A DNA stretch of 64,000 nucleotides, from positions 10,152,533 to 10,216,532 of the forward strand of contig NC_048542.1 in assembly GCF_902806685.2 (NCBI RefSeq), in the 5' to 3' direction. Of this stretch, positions 43,911-55,430 are shown piece by piece. The notes under the pieces are model-generated. The model made no database searches. It was not told where the DNA came from and was given only the letters and a program-made list of their open reading frames with translations. A program made the translations under genes and the position numbers. Source of the stretch: Maniola hyperantus (taxonomy: Eukaryota > Arthropoda > Insecta > Lepidoptera > Nymphalidae). Within the stretch, counting starts at the first letter, position 1. Each line of letters starts with the position of its first letter.

Positions 43911-44389
43911 TTTGCTCTTCCAGGTTTTAAAAACCAACTAGGTAGGTATAGGTACTTATAATATTATATTTACATATTTTACCAAACTTGAGTAAAAACT
44001 CTAATAGGGGCTTGAACTGTAGTAATAAAATGATGTTATTTATTGTATATTTGTAGTTTATGGGGCTAGAATTCATGATTAACGACAATTTTTTAAAAAA
44101 AAACATGTTTTTTTTTTTTTCATGATTAATTATTAACGTCACGCTGCAACGGAAAGAGATTAATGCAATTTTATAACTACAGTCTAAGACCTTATTCAAA
44201 TCCAAATTCATTCTCTTGTGGCCACTTATACTCTATGTACCACCAATTCGGAAAGCAGGTTCACCAAGAAGAGACGAAATTAAATATGTACTTACTTGAT
44301 ACGAATTAGTGAATCAATGTAACACTTTGACGTCCTATTTCCTAGTTAGATTGAAAATAATTACGAGACATGCGATTTTCTATAACAAT

Positions 44390-44540
44390 CGTTGGGTCGA
44401 ATAAAAACTTTAAAATATAATACCATGCCAGAATAAAATACCAGTTTCATACGTAGCTGGTGTCACGTAAAATCGTATGTGAAATAGTTTGAACGCAAAT
44501 TTTTGTCTTTTCAGAATTGTTTTATCGAGCCATTTCTATC
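44390..44540 (+). repeat. Diverged local duplication, copy 2
   Basis: Counterpart of 43340-43490 about 1 kb away: ctttaaaatataataccatg, cagaataaaatacc, ttgttttatcgagcc. Confidence 0.45.
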
Positions 44541-44649
44541 GGGGCAGATATCGCAATTTTCCCAATAAATGAGTAACGTATTGTATAACGTTTATTTCAC
44601 CCTTTTTCGTGATTTTTTTTTTACATAAAGTACCTTGTTTATAGAAGAA

Positions 44650-44951
44650 CTAGCTGATGACTGATGAGGCCTGCAACTTCGTCCGCGTGGATATAGGTTA
44701 GGTGAGATGTTTGTTAATTCAAGTTGGAACTCCTTGATTTTCTGGGATAAAAAGTCCTATGTAGCTATTTCTATAATTAATATACTAAATGCCTACGACT
44801 TTGATCATAATGGATGTCGGTTTTTTATTAATTCCGTGGGAGCTCTATGTCTCGCGCTGGGATGCATTTGTACCGAATTTTGTCAATAATCGTTAAACAT
44901 ATGGGCCGTGAAAATGTAGCAGACAGACACCTGTCGCATTTATTTAGTATG
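44650..44951 (-). mobile_element. Helitron-like element, family A, enlarged
   Basis: CTAG after A at 44650, head ctgcaacttcgtccgcgtgg. Body blocks occur twice (actccttgattttctggg, gggagctctatgtctcgcgc), so 302 bp in place of ~225. TC side decayed. Confidence 0.6.
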
Positions 44952-45342
44952 TTTAAGTTTCATATATTTAGTATGGTTTTTTCTAAATGTTATAGTTCTG
45001 GTAGTTTCTTTTAGGCCTTACTGTCTGTTACACCTACTGCCTTACTATTCCAAATTATTGTAATGTCATATTGTCATCTACACAATAAATTATTATTATT
45101 AGCAAATTCACATCGCAATGATCAGACGCGATCCATAAAAAGAGTAACGTACTTACTTTAAATAATTTTAAATACATTACAGGAGTCCAAGCACAATCAT
45201 TGCGAAGACCCTTTTTCATGAAAAAGCATTGCAAAAGCCACGAGGAAGATAAAGTTTTGTAGCACTAATTGTGCTCGAGCTTCAGATCTCCAATATACCC
45301 ATAAATCAAAAATCGAATAAACTTATACACACTAAATCCATA

Positions 45343-45640
45343 ATCCACATTCCACATTATTATAAATGCGAAAGTGAGTCTGTAAGTCTGCTAGCTTTTC
45401 ACGGTCCATCAATTTAACGAATTTTGATTTTTGATGAAATTTGGTACAGAGATAAGCTTGCATCCCGGGGACGGATATAAGCTACTGTTTGTCCGGAAAA
45501 TCAGTTATCAGGGATTTTTTAAAACCTAATTCATCATTTATTTGGTTCCGTAGACGAACATAGGTTACTTTTATCCTGGAAAGGCAAAGAGTTCCTTAGA
45601 GATTTCAATAACCTAAATACACGCTCTACTAATTACCTAT
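45343..45640 (+). mobile_element. Helitron-like family A pieces
   Basis: Starts TCCACATTCCACATTATTAT after an A and runs to about 45532. A second decayed piece follows (ggttacttttatcctgga, acctaaatacacgctctact). Confidence 0.55.
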
Positions 45641-45672
45641 ATTATATAAATCCCAAATTATGTAAACTTATA

Positions 45673-45886
45673 TCTAAATATATATAAGGAAAAGGTGACT
45701 GACTGACTGACTGATCAATCAACGCACAGCTCAAACTGTTGGACGAATCGGGCTGAAATTTGGCATGCAGATAGCTATTATGACGTATGCATCTGCTGAG
45801 AAAGGATTTTTGAAAATTTAACCCCTAAGAGGGTTAAATAGGGGTTTGCTGTAGTCCACGCGGACGAAGTCGCGAGCATAAGCTAG
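45673..45886 (+). mobile_element. Helitron-like element, family B, complete
   Basis: TCTAAATATATATAAGGAAA after A; ends gaagtcgcgagcataagCTAG before T. 214 bp, short TGAC run. Confidence 0.8.
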
Positions 45887-45929
45887 TTAGAAACTAAATA
45901 TAAACTGTTTAGAAATTCAAAGTAAACAA

Positions 45930-46640
45930 TATAACTTTATAATGAAGGTTCAGTAGTTCAGCTATAAAGGGTTCCAGGTGACGAACATGGGGCTCTACCG
46001 ACTACCAAGTACTCAAACGACATCTGCCGTCCTCATTATGTGAATTATGGATGAGTCAAGGCAAGACTCGTAACGACATGCAGATTAAGCTACAATACCC
46101 TGGAATATGAGGGAAATGTGTGGATAGGGTAATTGTGTTTTGGTTACATAATGGCGCAATTGTGTAAACAAGCGTTGGCGGACGCATGTGGACATTTATA
46201 ATTCGACTATAATTAATGGTCCAGGTGAATAAACGGATCATAATGGAAAGAGTGGATTGTCTGAAAATCCTTTCTTAGTGGGAGTTTTAGTTATAAAAAA
46301 ACCTATACATTTGGGAAATAAGTATTGAGTGCTTTACACCCCAGCATTGTCAGCCAGCCGGAGTCAACGTGGTGGGTTTAGTGCCGGTGGATTAGCATAC
46401 TACCAGGTAGCACACACGCATGCAACCCGCCAGCAAGAATGTTGGCGGGCTGGGTTTCGATGTGTAGAGCACAGACTCCATTATCAGCAGAGTTAGATGC
46501 AGCATAACGTATCGTTTATTATGCCAGTTTCTACTTTTATTTTGGTACTCATATAAATACAAAGCATTGATCAAATAAAAAAATATAATTAGATACACCT
46601 GATTATTGCCACAATAATTGTATCACACCTTTATTACTAA
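45930..46640. other. Gene-free stretch
   Basis: A GC-richer part at 46330-46470 with the inverted pair acccgccagcaa and ttggcgggctg around it. Minus ORFs here lack domains. Confidence 0.35.
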
Positions 46641-46872
46641 CTAGCTGATGTCCGCGACTTCGTCCGCGTGGAATTAGGTCTTTAAAAATCCCGTGGGAAC
46701 TCTTTGATTTTCCGGAATAAAAAGTAGCCTATGTCACTCTCCACTCTTCAGGTCTTTATCTATTCCCTTACAAAAAATCACGTCAAACCATTGCACCGTT
46801 GCGACGTGATTGAAGGACAAACCAACAAACCAATAAACCAACACACTTTCGCATTTATAATAAGGATACTGA
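46641..46872 (-). mobile_element. Helitron-like element, family A2, complete
   Basis: CTAG after A at 46641, TC end at 46871-46872 before T, 232 bp. Same length as the copy at 8521-8752. Confidence 0.8.
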
Positions 46873-47449
46873 TTAAGAATATTATGTAGTTGATAAATTT
46901 ACGCTTTTATAAATACCTAACTTACTTTCGAAATTCCTTTCAGTGCAAAATTCTATACCTACCTACTACAAAATACTTTCAGATATTATGAACGACTAAG
47001 ATAAAAGTGTAGGTGTACCTAATGTTATATGTTTAAGTAAGAGATAATACCGGGGACACAATATTTGTAGAGAAAGCTGCAAGATAAAAGGGATATCAGG
47101 AGGAAAAATCTGAGTGCCTTATCCACACACAAAAAATTCTTAGTGGCACATGTTTTCACGGCGTTTCCTATTAATTTATTCTACCTACGATCTCGGCTCG
47201 GGTTTGAGTTTAACTTTGAACGTACATATCCACGGGGTATAGCTCATAGAAGTACTTGAACTGGCTCTTGCTGAGTTTTGAAATTTACTTAGTTAAGACT
47301 TTTGTGGACTTGATATTAAATATTATTAGATTACTAAACACAGAAACTTCCATAAAAATTGAGCTGCATCAATTTTTTTAAAGCTCCATACATTATCATT
47401 ATTATTGCTTTTTATTTAACGACCGCTTGTGGCCGTCTAGACACTGCTA
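46873..47449. other. Gene-free stretch
   Basis: No feature recognised. Confidence 0.4.
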
Positions 47450-47638
47450 TCAGTACCCTTATTATAAAGGTGTGTTTGTTTGTTGGTTTGTCCTTCAATC
47501 ACGTCGCAACGGTGCAACGGATTGACGTGATTTTTTGCATGGGTATAGATAAGAACCTGGAGAGTGACATAGAAACATTTATTTCGGAAAATCGAAGAGT
47601 TCCCACGGGATTTTTGAAAAACCTAATTCACGCGCACG
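47450..47638 (+). mobile_element. Helitron-like element, family A2, 3'-truncated
   Basis: TCAGTACCCTTATTATAAAG after A, A2 body to gggatttttgaaaaac and cctaattcacgc, then an abrupt switch to an RTE-like LINE piece. CTAG is lost. Confidence 0.65.
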
Positions 47639-47745
47639 CGGTCTCCACTCCAGAACACGTCTGCCCCATCGGCCGTCGGTTCTGCGATAGACATGACCTG
47701 CCCATTGCCACTTCAGCTTGCTAATCCTTTGAGCTATGTCAGATA
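47639..47745 (-). mobile_element. RTE-like LINE internal fragment
   Basis: cagaacacgtctgccccatc, tcggccgtcggttctgcga, cattgccacttcagcttgct. On minus this is part of the region upstream of the C-terminus in insect RTE-type elements. The 121-codon plus ORF across the junction is an artefact. Confidence 0.5.
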
Positions 47746-48189
47746 ATATGATGTTTTAATATCAGAGTCTTAAATATTATTCTGACTTTCAATATTTAGT
47801 CTTATGATATTAATTAATTTAGATCTTCCTTAAATTATCGTCGAAAACGAAATCCCCAATGATTAAACTCAATCAAGGCACCTTTATAGTAAAGGGAATT
47901 TCTAATAACAAGGAAAGGCGCTATATTTACGTATGCCGTCTGTACCTACTGTGTACTAATAGAAGCTTTAGTCTTTGGTAGTAACTATCTGCTATCTAAA
48001 ATATATCTTATCTTATATATCTTACAATTAATAAATAATTAATAAGGAACTTTTAAATTGGAATAAGTAACACCATAAATTATACATTTTTGTCTCCCTG
48101 CTAAAATTAGGACATAATTTAAACTTAATTATGTAAGTATATCAAACTACTTTTAAGTTAATTTTATTAAGAGACCAAAAGAGAGTAAT
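47746..48189. other. Gene-free stretch
   Basis: No feature recognised. Confidence 0.4.
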
Positions 48190-48292
48190 TATAGTCCGCT
48201 TAGGTCGAGATGGCAATCAGGGAGCCCCCCCCCGCCCCCCTGACCCCAAAAACCCCCATTGCCATCTTGAGTCTCGACGTGTTGCGTACTAA
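48190..48292. mobile_element. GC-rich MITE M3, copy 2
   Basis: tagtccgcttaggtcgagat on the left, and cgacgtgttgcgtacta on the right as a partial inverted match. The centre has C-runs (48219-48240). The left end matches M3 at 22494. Confidence 0.6.
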
Positions 48293-48757
48293 ACCTACTT
48301 ATTTAAAAATATAATATTAAAAATGAATTCACACAATATTTATTATAGATTTCGATACTTCTAAATCACCGCGCCGCATTAGTAATATTATACGAATATA
48401 AAGATAATATACGATTATACACTTCTGTTTTTTCTTTCTGTCGCTCTATCATCTTTTTAGTCGATTTCACGTTTCCACGAGTTAATATATTTTCTAGGGT
48501 GTGTTGGATGGTGGCCAAGCTATTTCATTTGCATCTGGATTATTTTTTAATACAGTCTGCTGTACTTTTTTATTCAATAACGATGGGTTTGCTTTTTCTC
48601 TTATCTTGAAAAAGTAAATCGTAGTTTGTACTGGTTTAACATTGGATTTGCATCATTAGTTCTATTATTACCTTAATATTATAGAGACAAAACTTCTTTA
48701 GACTTGTAAATAGCTATTTAATACTTAAATATAATCAATTAAAATATAATATACAGG
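48293..48757. other. Gene-free stretch
   Basis: No feature recognised. Confidence 0.4.
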
Positions 48758-48946
48758 CTTATTTCACCCTCTTAGGGGTTGAATTTCAAAAATTCATTCT
48801 TAGCGGATGCCTACGTCATAATAGCTATCTGCATGCCAAATTTCAGCCCGATCCGTCCAGTAGTTTGAGCTGTGCGTTGATAGATCAGTCAGTCAGTCAG
48901 TCAGTCAGTCAGTCAGTCAGTCACCTTTTCCTTTTATATATTTAGA
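48758..48946 (-). mobile_element. Helitron-like element, family B, CTAG side missing
   Basis: Starts inside the body (atttcaccctcttaggggtt), long GTCA run, TC end at 48945-48946 before T. Confidence 0.7.
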
Positions 48947-49233
48947 TTTAGACTTCATAGAGTAGGTTCATGTCGCAGTGATTCAGGGATAGTAAGGACC
49001 TGTATAGCCCCAAAGAAGAAAGAAGAAGAAAGTAGGTTCATGTGCTATGTAAAGGTTCAGAGCTTTTTGACAATTCGTTACCAATGTGAATCGATCCTTA
49101 GAGGATTAATTTAAAAAATCCTTTCTTAATTATTAATTTTTTTAAGAGGAACTCCTGTACAAAATTTCATAGGTAGGTAATTTAGTATTATGTATTGTGT
49201 GGCAGTCAGTCAGTGTTAGGGTTTTATTAAATA

Positions 49234-49452
49234 CTAGAGGATGGCCGCAACTTCGTCCGCGTGGATTTAAGTTTTTTTTTTTAAATCCCGAGAGAACTCT
49301 TTAATTTTCCGGGATAAAAAGTAGCCTATGTCCTACCCCGGGATGTAAGCTATCTCTGTATACCAAATTTCGTCAAAATCGGTTGAACGGTTGGGCCCTG
49401 AAATGCTAGCAGACAGACAGACACACTTTCGCATTTATAATATTAGTATGGA
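49234..49452 (-). mobile_element. Helitron-like element, family A, complete
   Basis: CTAG after A at 49234, TC end (minus TCCATACTAATATTATAAAT) at 49451-49452 before T. 219 bp. Confidence 0.8.
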
Positions 49453-50149
49453 TCTAGATATTGTATGAACAATTAGCATCTAAACCGCGTCATAAAATTT
49501 AATTAGGGCCGCAACATAACGGTTGTTGGTGATTACGGTAAAACGACGTCATTAGCTAAAGTTCGGGTCCCATGTTTTGTTTCGAATGACTTTGTAATGA
49601 CCAAAGTGTTGAGCTGAATTTTGAGATACCAAGCTGTATTGAGACTTTGTTATGGCATGTACCTATGATGAAATTATTAAGTTTAATAAGACTTGACCTA
49701 CCGTAAAAGATTTGGCATAAAATATAGTGTTGTAAGGTGAGAATTTGAATATTCCGGCGAAATCGAATAGGAAGCTACTTTAACTTATTTCGAAATTGAG
49801 ACACATGGTCGAATTTTCACAATCCGAAAATAGAACGGATGTATAAATTCTTAAGGTGATCTAGTTTATCGAACAGCTCCTCGGTTGTATCTAAATAGCA
49901 GACATCGGGTAATCCAGAAGAGGACGCAGAAGAGATTGCGCGAGCAAGATTTTAGTTTTAAGAGGAAGGAAATTCTGCAAACGTTTGAAGGAGTGAAGAG
50001 AGTAGTGCATGCCTACTCACTTCGTTTATGTGACTTGACCACGATAAATGGCCGTCATATATCACTCCAAGATTTTTGTTTTTTCAGTTACTTAGTGTAA
50101 TAGTTACAGTATCGTAAGCAGATGTACCTAAGACAGGGAGATTTTTGAC
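49453..50149. other. Gene-free stretch
   Basis: A 71-codon ORF (49885-50100) without a domain. Nothing else. Confidence 0.35.
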
Positions 50150-50765
50150 ATCAGCAATTCTTTATTTGAGGTATTAATAGGTTCCCTTGAAACCGCTAAA
50201 AGGCTAAGCGAAATCTAACAGCACAAACAAATCACCTTTCGTTATTCGGGTTCGCAAATTGTGATCCGGTTGAATTTTCAAAAATCCTTTCATAGCGGAT
50301 GTTTACGTCATAATAGCTATTTGCATGCCAAATTTCAGCCCAATCCGTCTTGTAGTTTGTGCTGTGCGTTGATAGATCAGTCCGTCAGTCAGTCAGTCAG
50401 ATTTTCATTTTATATATTTAGGTTTTTAGCAATTTTAATCGCTACAATAAGGTATTAAGAGATTCACTTTAAACCGCTAAAACGCTCAGCTAAATCTAAC
50501 TACGGCAAAAACGAATCGCCATCCGTTATTCGGGCTCTCATTTATAATTCTAACTAATCAGAAGCAAGTGATATACTGAAACTCAAACACCTTCTGTTTG
50601 TTATTCTTTGTTGTTCCTGTTTGTTGTTGTTCTTCTTATTTTATGAAGATAATATTAAGCAATTATAATCCCTTCAATAAGGTATTAAGAGATTAGTTAT
50701 AAACCGCAAAAACGCTAAGCGAAATGAGAAAACAAATCACCCTCCGTTATTCGGGCTCGCAAATA
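50150..50765 (+). repeat. Three copies of a ~110-bp motif
   Basis: Copies at 50150-50260, 50427-50545 and 50656-50765 share, in order, ggtatta-(a)tag/gagatt, aaaccgc(t/a)aaa-cgct, aa(t)c-cc and cgttattcgggctcgcaaat. Copies 2 and 3 start 229 bp apart. A truncated family B Helitron lies between copies 1 and 2. Confidence 0.65.
50268..50420 (-). mobile_element. Helitron-like element, family B, truncated
   Basis: Body from ttgaattttcaaaaatcctt to a short GTCA run and tatatattta. No CTAG end. Confidence 0.6.
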
Positions 50766-50969
50766 ATTCGAATCAGATTTCCAGTTACGAACTCATTAAT
50801 GGGAAGTTGTTACTAACTTAGCGCCCGTCAAATTGAAATTATTCATTAAAACTTAGCTCGACGCCATAACCATAGCCATAGCTTTGTACTCGTTGTTGAT
50901 GATTGTTTTTGTAAATTTTGGTGTTTTTAGATTCGTGTGAATTTTACTTTAAGTACATACCTGTATACC

Positions 50970-51200
50970 TCTGATGCCCACGACTTCATCCGCGTAGAAT
51001 GAGGTTTTTTAAAAATCGCGTGGGAACTCTTTGATTTTCCGGGATAAAAAGTAGCATATGTCACTCTCCAGGTCTTAATCTATACCCATGCAAAAAATCA
51101 CGTCAATCCGTTGCACCGTTGCGACGTGATTGAAGGACAAACCAACAAACCATCAAACAAACACACTTTCGCATTTATAATAACGTAATACCGATACTGA
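50970..51200 (-). mobile_element. Helitron-like element, family A2
   Basis: Head gatgcccacgacttcatccg, full A2 body, TC end at 51199-51200 before T. The CTAG end is mutated. Confidence 0.7.
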
Positions 51201-51766
51201 TAATGTACCGAAAAAGTTATATTATTTACGAGTAGGTACCTACGTCAGTAGGTATATAGTAAAAACTGAAGTACCTAGTGTCGACGTTTCTCTGTATAAA
51301 AAGCTAATCTCACAATGCACTGAAAAAAAATTACACTGATTTTGCCCGTAAAAAGTGATTCAATACCTACAATACATACCTACTTAACAAAACAAAGACG
51401 AGGCGAGTTAGAGAACCTCCCCCTCTTTAGTAATCGGTAAAATTGATAGTGTTTTAAAACGCTTTACCTATAATACCTTTATTATTCAAAACTGATGATA
51501 ATTGGAGACAAGGTTATTCAAAACAAAATGGCGGCTAAATTTAAGCTAATGTCGTAATTTCACCGTAATCACCCAGTAACTGTGATATTTCGGTCCCTAA
51601 TTAAATTTTATAGCACCGTCTGGATGGCACCTATCACTAAGGGAACACATAGTAAGTACTTGATAACAACTTAATTCTTGAAATTATATGAATGCTATAC
51701 ACCCACAACATCAGCGTATCAATCGCTTCGACTGCGACCCCCGCAAGGCTACCTAAAGGATGGAAG
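51201..51766. other. Gene-free stretch
   Basis: No feature recognised. Confidence 0.35.
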
Positions 51767-51768
51767 TA

Positions 51769-52148
51769 CAGTAGAAACTCGATTATCCGGCCCTCGGTTA
51801 CACGGATTCGCGATTATCCGGACTGCCAACCGAAAATTGTTCGGCCATGTGCGAGTCAGACTCGCGCACCGAGGGTTCCATACTCGGGTATTTTTTCCGC
51901 CATTTTGTACGATAAGTCAAAAACTATTATGCATAAAAATCTGTTTTAGAATGTACAGTCAAAGCCCTTTCATATGATATCCCACCTGGTATAGTTATCT
52001 TACTTTAAAAAATTGAAAATACTATTATATGTAGTGAACTACATAATATGCACAAAACCCGCTTTTCTTCATACATTCGATTATCCGGATTTTCGATTAT
52101 CCGAATCCCTAACGACAACAATTAGTCCGGTTAATCGAGTTTCCACTG
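51769..52148. mobile_element. pogo-like MITE, interrupted
   Basis: Left end cagtagaaactcgattatcc and right end the inverted ggttaatcgagtttccactg, each bordered by TA (51767-51768 and 52149-52150). TA duplication with CAGT...ACTG ends is the Tc1/mariner-pogo signature. No transposase. The inner part 51836-52070 is a repeat G insertion. Confidence 0.75.
51836..52070 (+). mobile_element. Dispersed repeat G, 5' part, nested
   Basis: tcggccatgtgcgagtcaga, ctcgcgcaccgagggttcca, aaactattatgcataaaaat: the same start as the copy at 34487. 3'-truncated and placed inside the pogo-like MITE. Confidence 0.65.
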
Positions 52149-52199
52149 TAAGTGGATATTAATTGGGTCTGTGCTATTTCTATCACTCGTCGATTTTTT

Positions 52200-52262
52200 A
52201 AATTATAGACTAACGCTTGGCTGCAATCAGACTTGCTGGCAAATCGTGATACAGCCTTAAAT
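52200..52262 (-). mobile_element. LINE 3'-tail fragment
   Basis: actaacgcttggctgcaatc is the inverted version of the block at 1130-1165. Confidence 0.5.
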
Positions 52263-52699
52263 GAGACGATGCTTATTCACTTTTGACTTGAAGGTACCCA
52301 TATTAAAATTGGAGGGGAAATCGGAAAACTGATATCGGAAGGGCGTTTGCCGTGATATAGTAGCGGTTTAAATTAGAAACGAAGAGGCAAATCGCCAATA
52401 TTGGTTATTTTTGTATAAACCGCGCCTAACGGCGTCTGAAAAGGACAGTTTCGAATACGGCAACATGAAAATATTCGCGGCACAACAGAGCGTGTTGAAA
52501 AGTCGTGCATCCGATGCACATTGTGTTGTCAACACAAAGGCGCTGCATATGACGTTCACATGAAATGCGTTGTTCATTTCATTTCGTTAGCGCATTCATT
52601 TTGTGATGGCATTAAAAATGTGCTCGGATTCTGAATTTATCTGCGATTGTAACATGTTCCGTGCCTCCGAGAGCTCCAGCTACAATTATTTATAGTCCG
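52263..52699. other. Gene-free stretch
   Basis: A minus ORF at 52368-52577 has no domain. Confidence 0.35.
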
Positions 52700-53006
52700 T
52701 AAAAAATGAGTCCTCACGCGCCATGTCAAAAGTACAGTTCGCCTTTAAAATAAGGACTAAAATAATATAAAATGAAAATATGCTCTACGGGTGGCGGCAC
52801 GCGCGGCCCGCAGTCACAGCCGCGGCGCGTGCGCGAACTGATTCCCTTGAAAAAGGACCCCGGATGGGTTCGAAACTAGTCGGGCTAACGTCGACTCGAC
52901 ACGTGAGTACAGCCGGGACAGATATTATTTATAAGGGACTAAAATCGTACTTTGGACATGAAATTTAACATATAAGTTAAAATGGCGCGTGAGGAGTTAA
53001 ATTTTA
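52700..53006. mobile_element. MITE M7 with nested repeat H
   Basis: Left arm aaatgagtcctcacgcgcca; right arm the inverted match (tggcgcgtgaggagttaaat). The match continues inward as aaggactaaaat against ataagggactaaaatcgtac. The centre, 52783-52920, is a copy of repeat H. Confidence 0.65.
52783..52920 (+). mobile_element. Dispersed repeat H, short copy
   Basis: gcgcgtgcgcgaactgattc, ggaccccggatgggttcgaa, actagtcgggctaacgtcga: the reverse complement of part of 7165-7505. The ORF 52780-52968 lies over it. Confidence 0.55.
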
Positions 53007-53042
53007 CGCGTTATATATCTGATAGTATTAAACATTTTAAAC

Positions 53043-53172
53043 CTCATCATCATTGAGACTCATCGCCGACCTACTAGATACTGACTGACTAATGAGTACA
53101 GCTGTTCTCGTTTTAGAATGAAAAGTGATTAGGCCATAGTCCACCACGCTGACCCAGTGCGGATTAGCATAC
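53043..53172 (-). mobile_element. SINE 3' part, inverted
   Basis: catcatcattgagactcatc, then gccatagtccaccacgctga and agtgcggatta, the inverted SINE 3' end. Confidence 0.55.
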
Positions 53173-54711
53173 ATCACAACGTTTGGAGTATGTGTTGGTT
53201 CTCTTAGGTTTTCGTTTTTTTCATTCTCATACCCGTGTGCAAAAGTGAGTGATGTATTGAGGTGCTGCGTCAACTAGGTGTCCAGGTGGGTTGGTTTGGT
53301 ATCAAACCAAAACATTAAAATAGAAAAAGCTTTTCTTTTCGAAACTATTCTAACCACTATTTTTGAAACATACCTAAAAAATTAAGTAGCAATATCTGTG
53401 ACAATGGGAACATGCCCCAGATTCGTGGGACAGTCGCGCCTCATTTGTGATTCCTACTTCGTTAGCTCCACGAATTATGAAACCAGTACAGCGCGAAGCG
53501 TAAGAGTAGTATGATCCAGCTTTCCGGGAATTTTCATTACTCAATTTCCCTGACCTATACTCGTAATAGGTATAACAATATGTGCTGCGAATTCGTTGAA
53601 TTTCTAGTAGGGCCCTCGTAATGTATTATACAATAACGAATACGACTATGCCAGTCGTAGTCGTCGTAAAATTGATAGACATCCACTGCTGATCATTGAA
53701 ATCTTTGTTGATCTCTTTTATTAAAGCTAGAAATTACACGTTGAATTAAGACCTTTATCAGTACCTTTTGAAAGTTGAATAAAAATGTTGAGTATTATTA
53801 ATAAGTAATAATTGTTAGTCAGGGGTCGCCTTCATAGGACCACAAATTTGTCTAACTAACCACAGCCGAAGTCTCTCACCAGACAAGGCCGAGAGAATAT
53901 AAGTAGAAATTATAAGTTCCCAAAATAGCCCTATATAACTATAGCCAATTTACATCGCATACGTACGTTTTTTTTATTAATATTGAAAATGTTACAAAAC
54001 TTAACATTAGCTTGTCTGATTACTGTACAATTCATGTTTGTGTGGAATGGTGCCAAGAATACCGGCTGCATTTCAGCGCTGGACAGGGCTTAGGCTGATT
54101 CTTACGAAGAATGAGCCAGCCCTTTTAGCTTTCATCTAAAATTACTAAACATAGATAAAACTTAATGTCAGCAGTCAGTATTACCAGACGAGGAGCTATT
54201 ACATGTAGAGATTGCGAGATATAATTAGTTTCGTGTGTAGACCAAGTTGAAATTAGTTTTGCCGTTTGGTAGAACACTAATTACCAAGAGAAACATAGTC
54301 GGTATACTCAGGATTATCATTAATCTGATTTATATGACGTTTTTTGGCCATTTATTTTGTGGAAGCACACGGGGTTTTATGAGAGTTTTTTCGTGCTTAA
54401 TTGTGAAATAAAAAGTATACTTGCTTATTAATTTTTTGGTGATGAAAGTTATCTATGCCCAAAGAAATATGGTAGGTACCTATTTCCATCAAATAATATT
54501 ATGCACTTACTAATAATGATAATATGAGGTATCGACTAATTTTTAAAATAATAGAAAAAGTATTGGCATGCCTACAATGATACAGTTATGGCGGTTTTAC
54601 TGTTCGAAAAAAAAAACAAGAAAATCAAAACCAGAATTTGACTGTGTTTTTATCTGAATAGGTACGTCTTAATTTTTTTGTGTTAGGTATGACGTTTTTT
54701 TGTGTTTTTAG
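53173..54711. other. 1.5-kb gene-free stretch
   Basis: AT-rich, no supported ORF. A possible short LINE echo near 53640-53710. Confidence 0.4.
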
Positions 54712-55082
54712 AGTAAGTTTGATCTCATTCTACCTTCCTTTTTCTACAACCGCACCTCTCGCCACCGCAAACAATTTCACCCTCACCACCTGGGCACACG
54801 ACCTGGGTGTCCCTGTCCCATTCTTTTCACCCACACATTATGCAAACTGTGGGATCAACTCGCTTCGGAGGTGTTCCCATTAGATTACAACATAGGGTTA
54901 TTTAAGGGGCGGACCAACAAAAATTCCTGTAAGGCTGGCAACGCATTGGTGGTTCACAGAGGAACTTTGATTAGTACCAGAGTACCACAAAATATGTTCA
55001 TGGGCGGCGGTAATCACTTAAGTGATTATGATGATGTTAACATCAGGTCGTTTGCTCGCCATTTTTATTTAAAAAAAAAGTA
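54712..55082 (+). mobile_element. LINE 3' end with open C-terminal frame
   Basis: One frame is open from about 54718 through 55082. It reads FYNRTSRHRKQFHPHHLGTR and later KLWDQLASEVFPLDYNIGLF then KGRTNK, a layout common to polymerase C-termini of CR1/I-type LINEs. Then come the conserved 3' block (gggcggcggtaatcacttaa, catcaggtcgtttgctcgcc) and an A-rich tail. 5'-truncated; catalytic core absent. Confidence 0.6.
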
Positions 55083-55430
55083 TATGTGCGATATAGTACG
55101 GTCTGTCTTCCTCTCCCACCTTCGCTTTATTTCTTCACACGGTCAATTTTCAGTTAAGAGGCATTACGCGGCCATAGTAGGTAAATTAATTAATTAATTA
55201 AATTGATAATATTATAGCGTAATTAACGCCGCGAGGCACCATAAGCTTAATTGCTTTCGTGATCAATAAGCCTTGGAAGATTTTAATTGAGATAAGCCTC
55301 TTTCACACTGTGGATAAGTTAAGCAGACTTTACAAAGATTTAATATCTAGGTACTAAGTAGCCCGTGCTTCGTCTGCATGGATTATGGATGATCTTAATT
55401 GGTCAAACCTTTTAATTATTTTATACTAGA
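55083..55430. other. Gene-free stretch
   Basis: Only a decayed Helitron-like head near 55365 (cccgtgcttcgtctgcatgg). Confidence 0.35.

Noticed and set aside
47359..47724. 121-codon ORF
   Set aside because: Spans a Helitron-RTE junction. Repeat-derived and without a domain.
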